DNA from: Mesostigma viride
Taxonomy: Eukaryota; Streptophyta; Mesostigmatophyceae; Mesostigmatales; Mesostigmataceae
Direction of reading: 5' to 3'
Assembly (NCBI GenBank): GCA_009746045.1
Contig: RPFO01000972.1
Span: 110,001 to 140,000 of the forward strand
DNA length: 30,000 bases
Part shown: in pieces, positions 24,001 to 30,000 of the stretch
How positions within the stretch are numbered: position 1 is the first letter of the stretch
How the letters are laid out: each line of letters starts with the position of its first letter
The notes under the pieces: model-generated
What the model saw: the letters and a program-made list of their open reading frames with translations, nothing else
Told to the model about the DNA's origin: nothing
The model's database searches: none
Made by a program: the position numbers and the translations under genes

Positions 24001-27000
24001 GTCAGCATATTCGTCTACCCGACTGCCATTAGCATGCTAGCGTTGCGTTTTGAGGTCTGGCGGCGACCCAAACAAGCTACCTCAATTCACAGTCATCAAC
24101 CCGCCGCATGCCCCCCAGCACGGCGGTGCTGCCTGCATATGTCGCTACCCGCGTGTACTACACCAGTGCACTAGTAGTAGTATCTGCATAACAACCTAAC
24201 AATAGGTAGTATACTAGTACCCGTACAAAAACATGACAATTATGTGCTATACTTGCATCCGTAGGGTAACCCGTAACACAGCAATATGTGCTATCCTAGC
24301 ACCGTTATGATAACATAGCAATATGTACTATACTAGTATCCGCAAAATGATTAATAACATAGAAGTAGTAGAAGTAATAGGGACTGTAGTGGTATCCTTA
24401 TATTAACATACCAACATGTACTATACTAGCATCCGCATAATCACATACCAACATGTACTATACTAGCATCCGCATAATGACATACCAACATGTACTATAC
24501 TAGCATCCGCATAATCACATACCAACATGTACTATACTAGCATCCGCATAATCACATACCAACATGTACTATACTAGCATCCGCATAATCACATACCAAC
24601 ATGTACTATACTAGCATCCGCATAATGACGTGTGCCAGGCCGACGCCCCACCTCTCTTGTGTAACCCCGACGCATGCGTTCGAGCACGGCGGAGCTTCCG
24701 CTCTGCACAGGCAAGTGCAGGCTCTTGCACACGTTGGGGTGTGCCGCGATCACGTCCAATACTTCATCCGGGAAGTCCTGCGCAATTTAGGACAGCGGGA
24801 GGCACCCATCGCATGCCACAGGCCCAAGGGTAGGCTATGTTACCACTGAACCTGCTATCCATGAATATGTCAAGGTGTGCAGCGATTGCATCAAGTGCTT
24901 CATCCGGGAAGTCCTGCGCGATTTAGGATTGCGCCGCACGCAATGTTGAAAACCCGCAACTAACCGGGTTATTATATATATATATTTATATTTATGGCCC
25001 ACCTTTGGGTATGGCAAGGTGAACAGATGCCTCTTATTAACATGCCCTCATAAAAAACACAGGACTCGGGACTACGTAAAAATAGCCCGCCTTTGGCTGC
25101 GGCACCGTGAACCAATACCTCTTATTAACCCGTTAATATGCCATTACCAGAACACACCACTACTAAGACAGCCCACCTTTGGCTGCGGCGCCGACCCATT
25201 ACTCTTTTGAACCCGTTTCTGGTGAAGTTGTTTTACAGGTGAGAGGAACCAATACCTCCACTTGACATGTCCTCATCATCGTGCACCATTATTTCCTACT
25301 ATCTAAAACAACCCACCTTTGGGTGCGGCGACGTGAAACGGACGCGCATCTCCGGGTCCACCCGCGCCACCCGGTCCAGCAACTCGGCGAACAAAATGCT
25401 GTCATCGCCACGCTGCCTGCCCGGCTTGTACACGCTGCAGAACCCCTTGGCATAGTAACGCGCAAAGGGGTCCAGCGCAGGCGCTCCGTTGCCAGCATTA
25501 GGGCCTTCCTTCTCAGAGGCGGCAGCAAGCTGAGGTCCTTGGCGGGCCGCCTCTCTGTCAATGTGCCCAGCGGCCTCGTGGCCGCTACCCATCAGCTCAA
25601 TGCCTGCGTGCCCTGTGCCCATTCCTCCGATGCCCCTTTGTTCCACGCCCACTTGTCCGCTGTCCATTGGCCCGGCGGCGGGCTGAGAGTGGGTCGATCG
25701 GCTCGCTCGGAGGGTCCATGCCGATGGGGTGGAGGCGTCGGCGTACGAATTGACGTTCTGGCCCAGCAAGACTACCTCTGCAATGCGGTAGTAATTGAGT
25801 AAGCACAAGACCATGAGTGACATTTTAGGATGATACTGAACAACAGTTTCATCTTGACAGGAAAGCACTACCTCTGCAATGTAGCAGTAGAATGTGTGGG
25901 GAATAGCATTAGGGGTAAAGCAGAGAATTTGTGGGGAATATGCACAAATCATAAATGAAACATTCGGATGATAGCAAACAGCAATAGACGCTCTGGCAAA
26001 CGACCGACTTTCCAGCATATAGGCAGAGTGTGACGAATAAGCACTCCAACTCTCCTTCCTCCCCACCACATTCCTACCCCCGAGCCCTCCTTCCTCCCCA
26101 CTCTCCTACCTCCCCACCTTCCTCCCCCTCATCCTTTTATTTCTGCACCCTCCCGCCTCCCCCATCTCCTACCTCTCACGCCGTTGGCCGACAGCTGGCG
26201 GATCTCGTCCAGGATCGACGCGACAGGCCTCGAGCGCTCCCTGCCCCTCGTGTACGGGACCACGCAGAAGCTGCACATGTTGTTGCAGCCGCGCATGATG
26301 CTGACAAACGCGCCCACCGCGCCCGCGGGCCGAACCGGCGCCACGTCAGCGTACGTCTCCTCCAGCGACAGCTGCACGTTGACCGCGCGCCGCTCCACCC
26401 CGCTCCGCACGGCCTCGATCAACCTCGGTAGGTCCCGGTAAGCGTCTGGACCCACCACGATGTCCACCCCTTTGTCGGCATCCAGGAGCTTATCTTTGAG
26501 CCGCTCCGCCATGCACCCAAGCACGCCGACGATGGGCCGGTCCCCCTTTGGGCGCGCCAGCTTTAGTCGGCGGAAGAGGCCGAGGCGCTGCCATACCTTG
26601 GCCTCGGCGTTCTCTCGGATGGAGCATGTGTTCACGAGCAGGACGTCGGCGGAGGAGGGGTCGGTCGCGGGTGTGAGGCCGCTGTGGTCCTGGAGGATGG
26701 ACGACACGACCTGCGAGTCGTTGACTGGGCGGTACGCAGAATTTAAGATAGAACAAATCAATAGCAAAAAACGGCAAATAGAAGAGAATGAATAGGTTTT
26801 GTTAGAGAATGCGTGAAAGGCGACCTGCGAAACATTGAACAGCACGCGAGGCAGCATGGAGCATTCAAAGAAGGGTTTTCAGAGGACCACCGGGGGACAA
26901 ATGGGGAGGCGTTGGCAGGAAGGCTTGAGAAAATGTGGATTGTCAAGGGCGCCACATGGTAGGCGCATCACCGTTTCTTCGGCTTGAAGATCAGCTTTAC

Positions 27001-27804
27001 CTTTACTTGGCAGGGTAGTATGACAAGAATGACAGCGAGAACGACAAAATGTGCTGTTTATAAAAAAAGGCAGGACGGCTTGATGTGGCACTCATGGACA
27101 CCAGGGCGTGACGTGGTGCTGGACCATCTTGTACATCATGAGACATCTGATGACTGCCATCACAAGAACCACGCTCACGCGCGCAAGGCACGCAAGGCAG
27201 GCATATTCTGTATACTCGGAGAGCGTAAACGTGATCCCTGTCATGGTAGACGATAAACTAAGAGTTGCACGCTGGGTATGATGGAAACCGCATGCGTTTA
27301 CATTATATATGTACGTGTATATTTATGTTTATAGAAGCAAGGCGGATGGCTAGTTGTGGCCTTGACAGACATATCGGCCTGTGGATGGAATGGATTCTCG
27401 TAATGTCAAGTCTGCGCTGATGGGGTGGTACCCTTGACGTCGGCATGGCGCAATGCACCGTGACCACCTAGATCAGTATCACGCGTACCGTTCATTTGGC
27501 AGCCGTAGGTCTCCATGTACACGGTACGACGCCTGGGGGACGGCTCAGTATCGAACCCAGTCTGGCACGTAGGATACTCGGAGGGCTGCGCCGGCTGCGC
27601 GCCGTTCGACAACGCGCCTGCCTGTGAGTGATCCTTTTTCGTCCCATGAATGAAGGAACCCAGCGACAGGCCGTCATCGGGCAAGCGCCTGTTCTTTGCA
27701 AGCTCCGGTGTAGCTTCCTCGGTAATAAAGCGCTTGCTCTCTCGGGAATTCAGAAGCTGTTGAGAGCTTCTTAGAACTGCTGCCAATCGCGTGGCACGGC
27801 TCAT
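18039..27804 (-). CDS. CDK5RAP1: MiaB/CDK5RAP1-type tRNA N6-isopentenyladenosine (A37) methylthiotransferase (10 exons)
   Basis: The enzyme adds a methylthio group at C2 of i6A37 in tRNA using radical SAM and two Fe-S clusters. Exons: 27804-27489, 26724-26173, 25777-25317, 24777-24652, 23433-23391, 22353-22154, 20968-20921, 20206-20120, 19209-19120 and 18203-18039. All phases match; total 2088 nt, 695 residues. The N-terminal domain has its three cluster cysteines: C102 (YGCQMN), C139 (NTCSIRE) and C176 (LGCMAERL). The radical SAM motif [19 protein letters not shown] gives C252, C256 and C259. Next come [48 protein letters not shown] and ISGFCGES. The C-terminal TRAM region follows ([35 protein letters not shown]). 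The [16 protein letters not shown] start suggests organelle import, as for mitochondrial CDK5RAP1. Oddities: a low-complexity insert of about 95 residues after NVNSY; Cys and Trp in GRTCTNKW where relatives usually have Asp and Arg/Lys; and many introns carrying copies of exon edges. No frameshift or stop was found, so it looks functional. Confidence 0.93.
18693..18850 (+). repeat. 32-bp minisatellite, 5 copies, in intron 9 of the methylthiotransferase gene
   Basis: Units start GTGCAGCCCCACCCACCTTT at 18693, 18725, 18757, 18789 and 18821 with almost no divergence; the last one decays into CCGTGAACAGTCCCATCCAC. Confidence 0.95.
18893..19108 (+). repeat. AT-rich minisatellite in intron 9
   Basis: Short units (AACACATTACACTAGCATG, about 21-26 bp) grade into longer ones of about 55 bp (ATGGCAACTATGAATAYGTATCTACACATTACACAAGCATGCCAGTTGTAGT, described by its edges ATGGCAACTATG and CCAGTTGTAGT). 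The array stops about 12 nt short of the exon-9 donor. Confidence 0.85.
19270..19716 (+). repeat. 37-bp minisatellite, about 12 copies, in intron 8
   Basis: Unit GCCAATAGTTAATAGATCCA plus CTTCACCCCTCACCCAT, with two truncated units lacking the CTTCA part (near 19505-19532 and 19682-19712). Read on the transcribed strand it contains ATGGGTGAG, like the exon-8 donor, just upstream of the exon-9 acceptor. Confidence 0.95.
19740..20045 (-). repeat. Ghost copies of the exon-8 3' end and donor (methylthiotransferase)
   Basis: The parent border is 20112-20160. On the plus strand it reads CACTCACCCATTTGTTGGTGCACGTGCG. Copies: CACTCACCCATCTGTTGACGCACGTGCG (20001-20028, donor intact), CACTCTTCCATTTGTTGGTGCATGTGCG (19743-19770, donor lost) and a partial one at about 19902-19936 (CCGTCTGTTTGGTGCACAGG). 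They still translate as SGRTCVNRW-like and ADAHAPTNG-like peptides. An interspersed GTGGGAGTGGAC 12-bp repeat lies at 19956-19990. Confidence 0.8.
20590..20735 (+). repeat. Degenerate CTACCTAGCACCCA repeats in intron 7
   Basis: Irregular copies of TTATCTACCTAGYACCCACC, about 7 to 8, with no fixed period. At 20845-20872 two GTGGCGTTT units occur; the second (GTGGCGTTTGATAAG) resembles the first bases of exon 9 (GTTGCGTTTGACAAG) but in the opposite orientation. Confidence 0.6.
21108..21560 (+). repeat. CCTGC/CCCG pyrimidine-rich satellite in intron 6
   Basis: Nested repeats of CCTGCC and CCCTGCCTGCC with three CCCGCCCGCCCACCCGCCCG blocks (near 21110, 21211 and 21320) spaced about 105 bp apart, giving a higher-order unit. 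Pro/Cys/Leu-rich and Gly/Arg-rich frames of up to 250 codons are artefacts. In the transcribed sense the intron is G-rich (GGCAGG). Confidence 0.95.
21919..22070 (-). repeat. Two ghost copies of the exon-6 3' end and donor (methylthiotransferase)
   Basis: Read on the minus strand, the parent ends CCTGAGGAGGTGAAGCAGCG...AGGGAG|GTGGGTG ([11 protein letters not shown], border at 22154). Copy 1 (22025-22060) reads [11 protein letters not shown], with the donor changed to TTGCGT. Copy 2 (21919-21955) reads AEEV-stop-QWRLAE with an intact GTGGGC donor. Offsets are about 127 and 230 bp, in the same orientation. Confidence 0.85.
22531..22547 (-). repeat. Ghost copy of the exon-6 acceptor
   Basis: The minus strand reads TGCCAG|GTGTCGCGGTC here, against TGCCAG|GTGTCGCGCTC at the true border (22353/22354). 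Offset about 190 bp upstream in the transcript; acceptor intact. Only about 16 bases match. Confidence 0.6.
23234..23281 (-). repeat. Ghost copy of the whole 43-nt exon 5 with both borders
   Basis: Parent exon 5 (23433-23391) encodes [14 protein letters not shown]. The copy, about 155 bp further along the transcript, reads CACCAG|GCATGCCTTGGACC...TCATCCGGTGCTAG|GTACC. It keeps the acceptor-like CAG and a GT after AG, has a 6-nt deletion and contains an in-frame TAG. It is the only case where a complete small exon is duplicated. Confidence 0.75.
24180..24627 (+). repeat. 37-bp minisatellite next to the exon-4 donor
   Basis: Six near-identical units of CACATACCAACATGTACTAT plus ACTAGCATCCGCATAAT lie at about 24405-24627, with older degenerate units leftwards to about 24180 (ACTAGTATCCGCA, ACTAGCACCGTTAT). 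The sharp unit edge lies about 25 nt from the exon-4 donor (24651). Confidence 0.93.
24868..24930 (-). repeat. Ghost copy of the exon-4 acceptor and first codons (methylthiotransferase)
   Basis: On the minus strand both borders read CGCAG|GACTTCCCGGATGAAG. The parent continues as [15 protein letters not shown] (24777 downwards); the copy continues [15 protein letters not shown] (24913 downwards) before diverging. Upstream intron bases (CCTAAATYGCGCAG) are duplicated too. Offset 136 bp, acceptor intact. Confidence 0.9.
24996..25192 (-). repeat. Three ghost copies of the exon-3 donor (methylthiotransferase)
   Basis: The parent border at 25317/25316 reads, on plus, GCCCACCTTTGG-like (CCCAC|CTTTGGGTGCGGCGACGTGAA). 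Copies lie at 25171-25190, 25085-25108 and 24997-25020 with the core CCCACCTTTGGSTRYGGC. Two retain the donor |GTGGGC; the 25085 copy has GCGGGC. The copies belong to units of about 87 bp that also contain ACCAATACCTCTTATTAAC, so exon-edge and intron sequence were amplified together. Confidence 0.85.
25855..25890 (-). repeat. Ghost copy of the exon-3 acceptor (methylthiotransferase)
   Basis: The minus strand reads ATTGCAG|AGGTAGTGCTTTCCTG here, against ATTGCAG|AGGTAGTCTTGCTGGG at the real border (25777/25778). The copy encodes [10 protein letters not shown] in place of [10 protein letters not shown]. Offset about 97 bp upstream in the transcript, acceptor intact. Confidence 0.85.
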
Positions 27805-28791
27805 GCTGGGAACCCGGCTAAACTAATCCTCGCACCTTCAAGAACGGGGCTGGCGCGCTCAAACGAATGCTACAAATGATGCCTCCCGTCCAAATGATCA
27901 AATAACTTACACCGGGGGGTCAGAGCGTCCGGCTATGCCCGCTGAAAGCCTGAGAGGACAACACAACTTGTGTGCATGTCAGCAACCATCATCCAGAGGT
28001 TAACCAAACTCAGCCAAATCAGTAATGCCCCATGCAGAGATCCCACCCAGTGAAATTTCGGCAGACCCACTAGTTGCCGAAAATAAGCAGGCCTGTCTCG
28101 TGGGGGGTTGTAAGCGCCCAGCTGCCTGCCCATGCATTCAATGGCTGTCTGAAGCTCCAGGTTTTGGTGCCCAAGCCCGGCTTCCAAGCTGCCTCGACGC
28201 TGGGCAGTGGGGAGTGGGCAGAGGGCACTGGGCAGCGGACTCTGTCACGTGTGACAGAATTTCCCAATCGTTCCTCCCCCGTTCCTGCCACGTGGACTTG
28301 CATATTTATCACCCCTCCACCACCTTCCTTAGAGAGTGACAAGTCGGACCGCATAAATACGGTGCAATCAAATCAACCACGAAAACCTACCAATCATAAT
28401 TTCTATATAGATACAGAACGTACTATTTATTTAATATTTTCTAGTTTCTACCTGTGGTGGTGCTCATATTGATCGTACCTCTTAGGGGCTCGTTCCACTT
28501 TAGCTTTCCTGAAGGTCTTGCTGCTGCCAAGTTACGTAATTTCGGCTTAATTTCGCCAATATGCAGTGCTGGGCATGGCTTGCTGGTTAGTAGGGGGTTG
28601 CCGCGCGCTTACTATGCCACTGGCATTGCTGCTTAGTCGATTCACCAAACGGTGACGGCTTAGCTGCCTCTTGGGGTCTCGTTTCATTGCTGTTTCCTAT
28701 GTGCTGTATATCATGTGGGCAGGGATCGGACAAATGCAGCTTCTTCTACCTACCATGACCATGTTTATGACCAACCTCTCGTGGAGGTGCA
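27805..28791. other. Upstream region of the methylthiotransferase gene; no gene recognised
   Basis: It lies between the start of the minus-strand gene and a possible plus-strand start, so it is a second divergent promoter region. It includes a degenerate GGGCAGTGGGGAGT/GGGCAG tract (28200-28240) directly beside the palindrome at 28241. Plus-strand frames of 60-132 codons here show no recognisable family. Confidence 0.4.
28241..28258. promoter_or_regulatory. E-box/G-box containing inverted repeat
   Basis: TCTGTCACGTGTGACAGA has perfect 8-bp arms around a 2-nt centre and contains CACGTG, the core bound by bHLH and bZIP factors. It lies about 440 bp upstream of the methylthiotransferase start and about 530 bp upstream of the possible plus-strand start. 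The function is inferred. Confidence 0.35.
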
Positions 28792-29296
28792 ATGACTAGC
28801 CCGGATGATGTTTACGAAATTGATGGCGGCTCGAGCGCGTTGGGTCGGCCTTGGGTGGATTTGGCTTCTTAAAGTACCAGAAAGTCACATGGTTCGAAGC
28901 GTGTAGCATTGCTGCGGATTCTTTTACGCACCCTTCGAATTAAACCCCTCTCGTCCTGTCGACTGTGCAGAATCTGGTGGGGCAATGCGCGGCAAGCTCA
29001 TTGTTGACGGTATGCGCAATAAGTCCCAGCCTTGACTTTGCACATTATCTATTAGCCGTCTACCTATCGGGAAGTAAGTACAAGAGCGAGCGTTGTCGGC
29101 CTAGTTAGGTGCACCGTGAGCCAGGTTTGGGCAGTCTTCTTTTTGAGTTCTCCAGACACGTCGAGGCTTAATGTCTCGTGAGCCGTCTTTGTTTGCGGCT
29201 GGAATTTATGACGAACTGACATGCTTGTGCCTCGTGCTATATGGCTTTTGTTTGCAGTGATAGGAGCGCTTGGGATTCGAGACTACAGCAATTTTG
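28792..29296 (+). CDS. Possible 5' part of an unidentified gene with very short exons
   Basis: Candidate pieces: 28792-28843 (MTSPDDVYEIDGGSSAL, weak donor G|GTCGGC), 28971-29009 (SGGAMRGKLIVD, acceptor TGTGCAG, donor GACG|GTATGC) and 29258-29296 (IGALGIRDYSNF, acceptor TTTGCAG, donor TTTTG|GTACGC). The last two exons are exactly 39 nt each and their phases fit (1 to 1). A further strong acceptor at 29396 (CTTTTTTCAG|CCTGC) opens a long frame (PAKTRATDPRELIFPSRNVG), but in a different phase. The family is not recognised, and the model could be wrong in several places. Confidence 0.28.
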
Positions 29297-29731
29297 GTAC
29301 GCTGCATGTTTAGATAGCCGTTTGCCCCTCGTCATCTAACTGATGCCCTCTCCCCATTCGCCCAGTCTGTCTTTTCATGTCTCTTTTTTCAGCCTGCAAA
29401 AACCCGCGCCACAGACCCCAGGGAGCTTATCTTTCCTTCTAGAAACGTAGGAGGGTTGTATTGGAGGGAAAGCTATTGTAGTTTCCTTCTTAGGCCTTCC
29501 TGGTCCCAGTATCATTTACCCTCCGGTGTTTCCTTTCTGGCTCCGAGCTCGCACTAGTGTAACCCTTCTGCTAATGATGAGCCCTCCATACTTGCCCACC
29601 ACCATTTCATACCAATCGTTTTAGTTTGTTTGATATCGCAGTTTGTTCGAGGGGCAAACTATTGTGATGCCCAGCTGCATCCATCCCTTGATTTGCCTGG
29701 CGCCCAAGCCAACGGGGAAAACGTTCCATGG

Positions 29732-29960
29732 TCTCCATGCTCACGCTTTCCACTTCTCTTCCGCTCTCCATGCTCACGCTTTCCACTTCTCTTCCGCTCT
29801 CCATGCTCATGCTTTCCGCTTCTCTTCCGCTCTCCATGCCCATGCTTTCCACTTCTCTTCCGCTCTCCATGCTCATGCTTTCCACTTCTCTTCCGCTCTC
29901 CATGCTCATGCTTTCCGCTTCTCTTCCGCTCTCCATGCTCATGCTTTCCACTTCTCTTCA
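29732..29960 (+). repeat. 33-bp minisatellite, about 7 copies, in frame on both strands
   Basis: Unit TCTCCATGCTCACGCTTTCC plus ACTTCTCTTCCGC. The period is a multiple of three, so the plus strand reads an 11-residue repeat (SMLTLSTSLPL) and the minus strand another (ESMSMESGREV). Variation is confined to a few transitions. Coding status is unknown; it may lie in an intron of the right-edge gene. Confidence 0.92.
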
Positions 29961-30000
29961 GTCCATGTCGAGTTGGGCACCCTCTTGACACATGTATCTG

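Overview
This window is intron-rich nuclear DNA from a eukaryote. It is not bacterial: the real genes are chains of short exons with GT-AG borders and matching phases, separated by introns of about 0.4 to 3.2 kb packed with micro- and minisatellites. The best guess is a green alga or a related plant-lineage protist, because one gene resembles a plant organellar J-domain protein whose J-domain is the extreme C-terminus. This placement is inferred from remembered family features, not from a search.

Layout. (1) 1-5197, minus: the 5' part of a gene for a membrane-anchored (type II or secreted) protein, three exons, running off the left edge. Its first intron holds a ~1.6 kb G4AGAA array that reads as a giant pyrimidine tract ending at the 3' splice site. 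A 60-codon ORF ends 19 nt upstream of its start codon. (2) 5400-6096: divergent intergenic region with a 16-bp perfect palindrome. (3) 6097-14833, plus: a seven-exon J-domain co-chaperone gene, 384 codons, probably organelle-targeted. (4) 14834-18038: convergent intergenic region holding a degenerate satellite derived from the last exon of the J gene, and a ~380-bp insertion flanked by an 18-bp direct repeat that looks like a SINE-type retroelement. (5) 18039-27804, minus: a ten-exon MiaB/CDK5RAP1-type tRNA methylthiotransferase, 695 codons, with all three domains. (6) 27805-28791: upstream region with an E-box palindrome. (7) 28792 to the right edge, plus: possible start of another gene with tiny exons, and a 33-bp in-frame minisatellite.

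The J-domain and methylthiotransferase genes are both housekeeping functions, probably organellar, lying tail to tail. Nothing suggests that they form a pathway together.

The most unusual signal is shared by these two genes. At many exons, a short segment covering one exon edge together with its splice site is repeated in the neighbouring intron, in the same orientation, mostly 90-250 bp away, in one to several decayed copies. I count at least nine exon edges with such 'ghost' copies, and the terminal exon of the J gene has been amplified into a ~1.3 kb satellite. I know of no named system that does this. The alternatives are ordinary local tandem duplication, decoy splice sites, or a mechanism related to intron birth by tandem duplication.
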